From Phaeoceros laevis (lineage: Eukaryota > Anthocerotophyta > Anthocerotopsida > Notothyladales): a DNA stretch of 33,748 nt. Below, piece by piece: positions 1-20,992 of the stretch. The notes beneath the pieces were generated by a model that was given only the letters and a program-made list of their open reading frames with translations, was not told the origin of the DNA and made no database searches. Made by a program: the position numbers and the translations under genes. The DNA is taken from the NCBI GenBank assembly GCA_049999765.1, contig JBNGIQ010009157.1:165997-199744 (forward strand), read 5' to 3'. The stretch's first letter is position 1, and each line of letters opens with the position of its first letter.

Positions 1-59
1 CAGACATCACAACCCACAAGAGTGACAGACTGTAACGACGGAAAAAAAGGATCACAGTT

Positions 60-749
60 CTAGGTCACCCAATGCACCTCATCGCCTCCTTCGATTTCCA
101 TAGGGTCGTGTCCATCCCCCATACTCTGCAGAGCCGACAGAAGGTGTCCCACAGTGCACAGCCTAGCATGTCCTTTTAGCGATGCATGTGCTCAGCCTCG
201 TCTTATTCACGTGCTCCACTGACGCAGAAGTGCGCAACTCAGGTCCTGGTGTTTGCATGCCTGCTCCGGATCGTCACCTCTACAAACTAAGTACTTGTTC
301 TACCCAGCTGCAACAGGCAGCAATCTGAGGCAGCTGTATCTCCGGATTGAAGGCCCTCTCCACATCTGCTCACCTCCTTCCAGATGGTGTGCTGCAGATC
401 ACCAGTCTGCAAAGCGGCCAAACCCTGTTCAGCTACGTTAACAAGCCCAATCCAGACAAAAATTCAAATACCCAAAGCAAGGTGTGCATACCTCTGTACT
501 AAGTGGATGTGCCAAGGAGGGTCGCTGCGCAGCTCTTCACACTGAGATGAGCTTCCTGGGATGAAGGCAGGGCGAGCCAAAAGATGGGGACTGATTGTGA
601 TGGGGGAGTGCATCTGCGAAGTTCGAAGAGGTTGCCAAGTTGGCAACTCCTGACATTTTGATGATCCAACTGGTACTAGTTGTCAGAGGTTCAGCTGGCC
701 GAGAGCGAGGGTACGAGCTCGGAGGGTGGCTCAGTTCAGCAAGAGGCTG
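60..749 (-). CDS. Coding-like exons of an unrecognised multi-exon gene (3' part)
   Basis: I do not recognise this protein. Three segments read like exons on the minus strand. Segment 749 down to about 540 follows an acceptor (gggagtag) and is Pro/Ser-rich, beginning QPLAELSHPPSS. Segment 432-374 lies between a ..cgtag acceptor and a GAG|gtgagc donor and reads EQGLAALQTGDLQHTIWKE. Segment 162-60 follows ..catgctag and reads LCTVGHLLSALQSMGDG, then an acidic stretch, ending HWVT and a TAG stop at 62-60. A linking exon at about 260-220 would keep phase but leaves an intron of only 57 bp, so the joins are provisional. The gene would be divergent from the BPS1-like gene at 1448. Further coding-like frames up to about 1100 could be more 5' exons. 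No motif identifies a function. Confidence 0.33.
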
Positions 750-1447
750 CTACTCCCTACAAATTTGAAATAAGCGTATGGGAGCAAAGCCTATTACCAG
801 GGAACCAGATAGACAGCAAGAGGGCCATCGGAAAAGGCATGCATTACCAGCAAAGATAAATCTCACATTGTCTGGCAATGTCAGAGTCTCCCGGACAGAC
901 TGCCTGCGCCTGGCAGATGCCATGGGGACCGTAGTCTCATCATACTGTGACAGAGAGACGTGCCTCGTGAGGGACCACATCGCCTCACGGAAAAATGCCG
1001 ACAAATGGCGGCACACCTTGCCTTGCAACGCTGCAGGAGCCAGAACACTGCAGCGTGCGATTTCAGAGCAACTGGCAGGTGGCAGGTACTCTACGCGGTG
1101 TGGGGATCGACGGCGACAGAAAAGTGTCTCGAGTTCAGGGAGGTTGTCTGCAGCCAGCTGATGAGACGAAACCGATGCCCAACTTTATTGTCGAACATTT
1201 ACAGTACTAGACAAGCCATTTTCTTCATACTTGAAACCCACATGCACGGCTGGTTGGGGCACCGCAGGTAGGGAGCGCAAGGTTTTGGGCAAGGCGGGGG
1301 AGGCAGGAGCAGGAGTAAGAAGACGAGCAAGAGCAAGCGCCAGCGCAAGAGGAGAATGCTTGGTCAGCCGCGCAGGTTCTTGCCCACCCGCTGCGGCTGT
1401 TGCACTGCTTCTGCACCACCTGCTGCCGTTGCCTAGGAGGATCCACC

Positions 1448-2479
1448 ATGGTTATACCGGTACAGTCGTGCGCCGGCGGCCACACTACCAAGGATGTGGA
1501 CGCCTTCTTCGAGATGCTGGCAACGGGGCTGGAGCGGCTGCATGAGGCGTTGGAGCAGGATTTCATAAAACGCGAGTGGGTGCAGCAGGCAGTGGATCTG
1601 CTGCGCTCTGTGCACTCGGAGGTGCTGGCGCTGGTGGAAAAGCTGAAGCTGCCACTGGCGGCCAAGGGAACTGGCGAGGAATGGGTGGACAGCTACATGG
1701 AGGAGACGGTGAAGCTGCTTGAGGTGTGCAACGTGCTCAAGGCGGGCATGGCCGGCCTGGAGCAGTACCACTTGCTGGTGGAGGTAGGGGTGCGAGCCTT
1801 GGACGCTGGTAACATCCCCATCATCCTCAAGAGTCAGTGCTGCCGGGGGCTGCATGCCCTCAGCGCCTGCAAGGACGAGGTGGCGAGGCTGACCGGCGAT
1901 CACCGCAACCTGGTGGAGACCAAGATCGAGGCAGACGGCAAGCTTCTGCTCAGCCTCAACGAGAAGCATGTGGATCACAAGTCTGCCAAATGGGGGGGCT
2001 TCTGGGGTGTCATGTTTGCGGTGAAGAACGTCAACGCCTTCCTGGGCCGCCTGCTGGTGTGGTCGCTTGTGTACGCCGGTGACAAGCCTCCCTTTGCTGC
2101 CGCTGTCAGCCTGGAGGCTCTGGGCTTCAATGCCCCCTGGTCTGCCAGCCTGCTGCGGCTCTACGAGCGGGTGAACCAGGAAATTGGCAGGAAAAAGAGT
2201 GCCAAGCGTACCTTCGTCACCTTCTTCCACGACTTCGAGCAGCTCCAGCTTTGCACCCTGTCCCTCATCGTCCGGCTGCAGCCTCTCACCAGGGGCCCTG
2301 CTGTTCTTTCCAAGAACGACTCCGACAACCTCAAACAGGCCACGCAGCAGCTCAAGGAGAACTCCCAGTCTCTGCACAAATCCATGGATGTCCTGGATTG
2401 GCATGTCAACGATCTGTTTGATGACGTTGTGGACGGGCGCACCAAGCTTCTCAACTTGCTCAGCGATGTCTTGCGCTGA
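1448..2479 (+). CDS. BPS1/ROH1-like protein (BYPASS1-related, DUF793-type)
   Basis: An intronless gene of 343 codons, starting at the ATG in a strong context (ccaccATGg). An in-frame ATG at 1400 would add a Cys-rich 16-residue N-terminus, which I consider leader. The helical protein opens with the layout of the BYPASS1/ROH1 family: an N-terminal segment (DAFFEMLATGLERLHEAL), then a helix with AVDLLRSVHSEVLALVEKL, then WVDSYMEETVKLLEVCNVLK, the family's Asp-Tyr-x-x-x-x-Val-Lys-Leu-Leu-Asp/Glu-x-Cys-Asn-like block. A middle hydrophobic stretch (WSLVYAG) and a long C-terminal amphipathic helical part follow. Arabidopsis BPS1 limits a root-derived mobile signal and ROH1 binds exocyst subunit EXO70; which role applies here cannot be read from sequence. 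The purine-rich leader (about 1290-1360) precedes it and no intron is evident. Confidence 0.68.
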   Translation: MVIPVQSCAGGHTTKDVDAFFEMLATGLERLHEALEQDFIKREWVQQAVDLLRSVHSEVLALVEKLKLPLAAKGTGEEWVDSYMEETVKLLEVCNVLKAGMAGLEQYHLLVEVGVRALDAGNIPIILKSQCCRGLHALSACKDEVARLTGDHRNLVETKIEADGKLLLSLNEKHVDHKSAKWGGFWGVMFAVKNVNAFLGRLLVWSLVYAGDKPPFAAAVSLEALGFNAPWSASLLRLYERVNQEIGRKKSAKRTFVTFFHDFEQLQLCTLSLIVRLQPLTRGPAVLSKNDSDNLKQATQQLKENSQSLHKSMDVLDWHVNDLFDDVVDGRTKLLNLLSDVLR

Positions 2480-2688
2480 CACAAACCTTCCCTCCCTACA
2501 TCCTTTCCTTGGCCTAGTCTTACCCCAAGTGTACCATACCAACCGGCTTGTTTGTTGCTCTTGTGAGCGAAAGGTGCATGTGGCTTCTCGACATGTCGTC
2601 TTACATTCTCATCTACAAGGTGGTCAGAGGGGACTCCATGGTTTTCGCCGTGTAGGCCAGGTGGGGACTTCAAAGTGTATGCCAGGAG

Positions 2689-3220
2689 CAGCAGCAGCTG
2701 GGCAAGTTGGTGGATGTCCTCTTTTGCTTGGACCAGCTTGGCAATGTGCCCTTGATAAATTTGTACAGGTCTCTGGTGCAAGAGTGCACCAAGAGGAAGG
2801 CCTTGACTCAGGCTAAGCAGGCTCATGCCCATCTGTCCAGATCTGGGATGGAGTCCAGCAGGTTTCTTGGTGAATCTGTGGTTCGCACTAATTTAATCGC
2901 GGGGACCTTGAACATGCAATTCAGGCAACTTTCAGGCTGCCACTGCGAAATGTAAAGCTGTGGTCTCTTTGGTACTCTAAAGCTGGGCGAGGTCGCAGAA
3001 GCGCTGAGAATGTCTGTTCTGTATGCGACAAAAAGATGGACGGTTATTAAGCCAGATAGTGTACTACTGTCTAAGTTGGCCAAATGTGGCCGGCCTGACA
3101 CAGGGTAAGCGGGTGCTCAGACAAGGCTGTGTGTTTTATGGCTTTGACTGTCTGGAATTGCTAGCAGCCTGTGGGACATGCCCAGCATGGCCAAGGAGAG
3201 AAGGCTTTGCAGCTGTATAG
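2689..3220 (+). pseudogene. Decayed PPR (PLS-class) gene fragment
   Basis: The frame from 2689 reads QQLGKLVDVLFCLDQLGN, then LYRSLVQECTKRKALTQ and AKQAHAHLSRSGMES, which is the typical start of a land-plant PPR protein: a helix with Leu-Asp-Gln, then a Leu-x-x-Cys-Thr-x-x-Lys-x-Leu-x-x-x-Lys-x-x-His block. Similarity fades after about 2875. A stop (taa) follows at 2953. Another frame at about 2975-3100 (GEVAEALRMS, then IKPDSVLLSKLAKCG) resembles later PPR pieces but meets stops. Text after about 3095 needs yet another frame (LTQGKRVL, LLAACGTC). No DYW end is left. This is a broken, frameshifted relic in the 3' flank of the BPS1-like gene, tail to tail with the transporter gene that ends at 3270. 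Confidence 0.5.
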
Positions 3221-3269
3221 GGTTATTTAGAAGGGAGGCGTGAGATCACGCCTTCTACATCTCGGCTGA

Positions 3270-6200
3270 TCAGGCTAGGCGCTTGTTTTTGCTGTTATCT
3301 GTCTTCAACCAGTGGTTCACAAGCATTGAATCCATTGTGATCTGCAAACATCGAATCAACCCACAGGTTAGTCATAAGGGGTGCCCCGGCTCGCTCCGTG
3401 ACCAGTACATTCTAGACGGAAGGGAGCTCACCTGTATAACGTGCAACGCAATACATGGCAATACAATGATACCAGCCTCTCCCATAGTTGGCCCTAGTTT
3501 TCCAACCACGGCCACCGCAACGGGGAGCGTTTTCTGCCAGCCAAACACGTGGCGACCTCTTACCATTAACCAGGCTCTGCTTACTGTTGAATCGTCATGG
3601 ACATGCGTACAGTAGGACAGCTTCTGGCGTCCAGAGCTCTAGAGGAAAGGGTTTGGCAAACCTGGCTTCCAACGAGGACAGCTGCACGTTGGGCAGCTTT
3701 TACTTCATCCTTCGTCGACCGAGAAAATCGTGCAATTAGCTGCAACAAGGCTGTGTTGCCCACCAGGTAGAGCACATGGACAGTCCTGTAAGGAGGCGAA
3801 TTTAGGCACTTAGTGTCTAGATGATTTTGTAGCAAAGAGACAGTCAATCAAACAGCTTCGGAAGCCCTTTTTTTTGCTCTTACATTCCAACGGATACAGC
3901 AGCCAGCAAGTTAAGAGGACGTATTTGGAGCAGCAGAGCCTTTGAACAGCTCACTTGCATCCATGGGACCTAACGGCCAAAAAAGTGACCAGATTGGTTA
4001 GCAATGCACAACACGGTAGAGACGTAACTTTACGTCTCTACTGGATTTGAAGCATTAATGCTTCAAATCCAGCATGAATAATTGGAAAAGTACGTACTAG
4101 AGCCAGACAAGAGCTGCTAAGCATAGACAGCTGACTCTTTCTTGCATCCACCCAGCTACCCAGGCCTGGCAGAGGATTGAAACTTCTTGTCATATGAAGA
4201 CAAAAATGGAAAATAGAAAGCCATTCAAGTACCTGTTTGTCGTCCAGACTAGGAGCCTCAGGGACTACTCATGAACGCAACCGGCATTGCACTACTTACC
4301 AAACACGTTGCGAGTGATCTGTGCCAAGAACAAGAAGCAAGGACAGAGTGAATGACAACCTTCAGGCAACTCTAACTTATTAGTTCTTCAAAACCCTCCT
4401 AAACTACCATCATGCAAAACCACAGTTAGAAGTCCACTGTCCTCATGGATTCACACGATAAACCTAGCACAATCTCCCAACAGCAATATAGGACTCAGCG
4501 AAACAGGTCCCCTGGCATTGAGCGAACCTTTCCCAGAAGAAGAGGAACCAGTATAGTTTTCGCTAAGCTACGCATCAGGGGCCCTGCAGGGATCGAAACA
4601 CCACTGCTGGTGGCAAACAATCTTGACAAAACAATAGGCATCTGCAAGTACAAATCACTACGTTCAGTACCCATGCCATCATCAAGTGCAAGCTAGTGGT
4701 AGCCCTGTCCCCTTAAGGTGAGCAATCCAGCATCCTTACCGTGAATATTCCCAATATGTTTGACGTCACCGTAAGTGCTAATGCAAGTGCCGTGTTTGCT
4801 CCAGCAAGCTATCAAGTGGCGGTGCACTATGTCAGAGCTACATTGTTTTGCTCCCACAGCCTGAGTTTCTGAGACAGTACTGCACACATACCTGTGTCAA
4901 TGATACAGCACTCGACAGTGTTGTCGGCACACAGAAGAAGATAGCCAGACCTGCAGTCCATGTCTTTGGGCGAAAATCAGCTACGACTACTGTGGTTCCT
5001 GGAGTTAGAACCTGTTATCTAGAGGTATGCCCTTTCTTTATTCCACATCTACAACTGTCAGAAGAACCTTACCAGTCGCGAATTCCCTGGGAGATAACGG
5101 CAAACAGAGAACTGGAATTGCCGCCAAAGGGGTGACGAGCAAGATTGATGCCTGGACATTTGAAGCAGGTGCTTGAGTTAAAATGGAACAAGCACACCAC
5201 TAAATGTCAGTTGGGCAAAAGACCTCCATGACTAACCTATACAAGCAAGTTGAACATTCAGGAAACATCATGCCCCACAGATGCAAGAGCTTCCGCAGCG
5301 AACCAATGCAAACAAAGCCACAGGCCAAGCATGTGCTGCTCGCTTCATCTCTCCACTTCGCAAATTCAAGCCTGCACAGAGCAGTAAGTGTCTGATTAGG
5401 ACAATTCCTACAATGAAACACACTTCAGTGTAGGTCTGGTAAGTCGAAATTCTTCGGAGATACCTGAAATGTAGAAGATTCCAGAGGTAGTCCATGTTGA
5501 AAGGCCACATTGTTGTGCCACTTTCCCTAGCTCTGGTGAAGCCAAACCTGCTAGAACCCCTCCAACCAGAACTGCACGGTACAAAGAGTTCAGTTAGTCC
5601 AAATCCAGGCAATTCGAAGTTGTGCCATGAGGTCTGAAGTACCTAGAGGAAGATAGTTGCGGCCTACAAATTGTCGCATTGCCTCAAGAGGCGGGTTGAA
5701 GTCCTTTGGTTTCGCAGACTGAAGCTCATTCTGACCAGGATACATCCACAAACATTATTCAAGACTTTACATCGCCATAACCTTCATGCTTCGTTCTCAG
5801 CCGGTTTTAGAGCAGATGACAACCTCAGATGGTTGACCAGGAAAACTGGCACTTCCCGCAACCCGTAACGCAAATCTAGTCCGCATAGAAGCTGACATTC
5901 CAGCATGACTTGATGAACAGAGAGGAAAATATTTGACGACGAGTATTCGTGATGTGAGGGTGGATTTGCGGGAAGGCGGGAAGGCCACACTTGAAATGGG
6001 AAAGACCGCAGGATGGCTGACGGTATGCAGCATCATCTCCCACTGTGAGCACAGATGTCCGGCCATCACCTCCTGGATTGAAAGGGAGTTAGGCTGGAAA
6101 AATTGAAATGACCTTCGCCGAGGACGTGGTTGTATACTTCATACACGGCATCTCCCATGGGCTATGAGATAGTGAAAGCACCTGCGGGGTTACAGTCCAG

Positions 6201-6374
6201 AGAAGACTGCTGCTGACGATGCACAACGAAGTGGAGACACTGGCAGCTGAGAGATCGCTCTGCCGCAGCAGGTTGGAGTTGAGAACGAAGAACTTTACGA
6301 CGTGCTGGCAAGACCGAACTCGCGCAAAACCAACAGGTTAGATTGAATAGTGTTTTTGCGGAACTGAGGCGCAT
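3270..6374 (-). CDS. BASS4: BASS4/SLC10A7-like plastid membrane transporter, 14 exons
   Basis: Predicted sodium/bile-acid-cotransporter-like protein (SBF-like fold, about ten membrane helices) of the chloroplast envelope. The substrate of plant BASS4 is not settled. Exons in coding order: 6374-6182, 5663-5643, 5571-5464, 5371-5304, 5151-5073, 4950-4892, 4808-4740, 4641-4528, 4318-4300, 4165-4098, 3969-3884, 3785-3662, 3533-3432, 3341-3270. Phases agree throughout and give 393 residues, against roughly 430-440 in Arabidopsis. Key family blocks are FFCVPTTLSSAVSLTQ, LAGANTALALALTVTSN, LVPWMQVS, GSQKTLPVAVAVVGKL, GIIVLPCIALHVIQ and ITMDSMLVN. The first exon (MRLSSAKTLFNLTCWF, rich in Ser, Arg and Ala) looks like a transit peptide. 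It is the least certain exon, because no family residues tie it in and an extra exon could lie between 6181 and 5664. Two exons are only 21 and 19 nt. Confidence 0.88.
4016..4072. repeat. Two abutting perfect hairpins inside a transporter intron
   Basis: 4016-4041 is an inverted repeat with 12-bp perfect arms (gtagagacgtaa and its complement) separated by 2 nt. 4041-4072 is a 32-bp perfect palindrome (ctggatttgaagcatt followed by its reverse complement). They share base 4041. Both lie inside the 128-bp intron 3970-4097 of the BASS4-like gene and fill nearly half of it. Confidence 0.92.
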
Positions 6375-7010
6375 GAAGGTTTAAGGAGTCTGGGGACCAA
6401 CACCAGCTTTAGCTACGCTTGCAGCCTTACCTGGATACGCTTGCACCTTTATTTCTATAGACTGCGGGCAGTATGAACTTATGAATTGTATAAACACTTC
6501 GAAATGCAAGAGTCGCTTTAATCAATTCTACTCGCACCTCCTACGGAACAAAATGTCTTCAATACCCTACAGAACTCGATCATGGACGGACCTGCATGGT
6601 GAATGTTGCACGATTGATAACCCTGTACAACATTTATGTTTCCAACACTGCGGCCCCACATAGCACAATGCTTGTGAACAAATTGGCTGCTCGCGTGTAC
6701 TTATGGACAGCCCAGAATTTGAAGACCTTGGGTGCTGCAAGATGTGGTACGGTGGGAACATGGGTACCTCGGCATACCTCGCATCATCAGATCCCCTGAT
6801 CAAATCGAACAGCGTACGTCAGTGGTGCTCCAGGGATCACCTGCAGCCAAAACTGGTGCTCAACGAGAAACTACCCGACTTACCTTTGGTTTGTTACAAC
6901 GAGCACAAGGCATTTTGTCATCAGCCCTGCAACAGTTCTTTCATATGGCGGTAGGATCCGGGAGCTCCTTACAACTGAAACAAGAACTCTGCACACATAT
7001 AACAACACCA
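6375..7010. other. Spacer between BASS4-like gene 5' end and BEACH gene 3' end
   Basis: No coding frame with family character is visible on either strand. The stretch should hold the promoter and leader of the minus-strand transporter gene and the 3' untranslated region of the minus-strand BEACH gene, which stops at 7011. I could not place a convincing TATA box or polyadenylation signal. Confidence 0.5.
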
Positions 7011-19402
<12,392 letters not shown>

Positions 19403-20992
19403 AGCTGGATGTCCTCAATTTCATTGCTGGTAATAGCTGGGAACATGTGATGATGCAAGGCACTACGTCGTCCTCAAACACAAGTCTGCGAATAGAGCAG
19501 GTCCCTTTCAGTGTTGCGTTCCTACACTGACGTATGCTCAGAAATGCCACTTCAATCGCCTCGGACCCTCAGTTGGAAGGGGCCTTAGTGTCAAGTGTTC
19601 AGGGTTAGGGCCGGTTCACACCGAACTCAAGGTGGGACTTGGGGTTAATATGTATCAAGCCGGTTGCCCAAGCCCTCCACCTGTGTGGTACGCAAGTACC
19701 CCGTCAAGCACTGTAAATCCACCTTCCTTCCTTCCTCCCTCCACAGAGTCCACCGTGTCCACACTGGATCCAAGTCCCCACTGGAAGTGTGACCCTCGTG
19801 CGACGTGATGTGCGTCCACGTTAATTGAGGGTTTCGTGTGATGGTTTCACATGTGGCCTCTCCCAGCCTCCCCGCCAATCACGCATTGTTGGGGCCCGGG
19901 GGAGATAGATAGATAGGTCTGAAAAACATGAGCACCCATGGGTGTGACCCGGCATCTTCCTGCGATGCACTACGGAGAGGTAACCGTCTTCCAGACCCGG
20001 TCTAACCTTTATCCGGGTCTGTGCTAACCTTTCTAACCTTCACTTCCCCGAGTATAACAGTATAACAAAGGCTTGGGTAGCGCTTGGGAGAGGCTGTATG
20101 AGACAATTTCCACCAACATTGTTCTTTCCTAGAATATTTCTCCGGGTAGCCGGCTTTTGTTGTACTTCTAGGATCGTGGACGAACTTCACTCGACAATTA
20201 TGATCAAGAGCAATGTGAACACGACCGCACGGTGCAACTGGGTGTTCCCATCATTCCCATGGAGTGCGCGTCCTTTGTCCAATACTTCAGTCAATTTGGC
20301 ACTACGCGTTGCGGACCTTCGTCCGAAAAGGCTATCGGCTCGGTCAGCGCTCATTGCTGGCCGCAGTTAGTGGAGCATGGATCGACATGGCTTGCAGAAA
20401 CAACGCTGGCCAGCAGCCCTAGCTTGGAAGAGTTTTGGGATTGTGGCATGCCATCGCGATCGACATTGGCATAGGCATGTAGTAGATGAGCTTCAAGGAG
20501 CCTACTTCAGTAGTGTGGTGGAGTGCTTAGATTTCAAAGGCGCTCCTGAAAAGAGGCTGCTGGCGAAGAGCTTCAGCAGGCAGCATCTTCGACTTTAGGG
20601 AGCAGGCGTAGATGTAGAAGACGAAGATGGTGTATCGGTGACCACCGGCTCACTACAGCCGGTGCTGCCACTGGCTCCGAGAATCCAGAAAATTCTCCTA
20701 GTTGAATAGCTTGGGGCTTACAAGTGTCTACGCCTCCTCGAGAGATTTGAGGCTGGTGCCTATGCCGGTGCTCCAATGCAGCCACCCTAGGTGGCACTGA
20801 ATGCCTGCGTTTAAAGGGAGTACCTCTACCGGCGGCCGCCCCTAGACTGCCGTCAACCACTGGCGTAACCGTGTAGTCGTGAGCTGCAGGTTGCACCAAA
20901 AGATTTGGCCTGCTCGCGTGAAGTGTGGGCTCGATTCTGTTCGAAGGTGGCGATATGGCTGTCGGTGTGGTTCAGATGCAGGGAGCAGCGGA
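19403..20992. other. Divergent intergenic region; may hide first BEACH exons
   Basis: The region separates the minus-strand BEACH gene from plus-strand PPR gene 1. About 100-150 N-terminal residues of the BEACH protein are missing and must be encoded here if the gene is intact, but I could not find them. A frame at about 19395-19458 (NEIEDIQLWNVQVEAVNCFL, minus) loosely resembles the expected helix before the first certain exon. Simple-sequence patches are present: a pyrimidine run with cttcc units near 19725-19742 and three gata units near 19903-19916. Plus-strand open frames between 20098 and 20600 match nothing I know. Confidence 0.45.

Noticed and set aside
1433-2542. A 369-codon open frame on the minus strand
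   Set aside because: It is antisense to the BPS1-like gene; the Leu/Gln/His-rich translation is the usual shadow of a GC-rich coding frame and matches no family.
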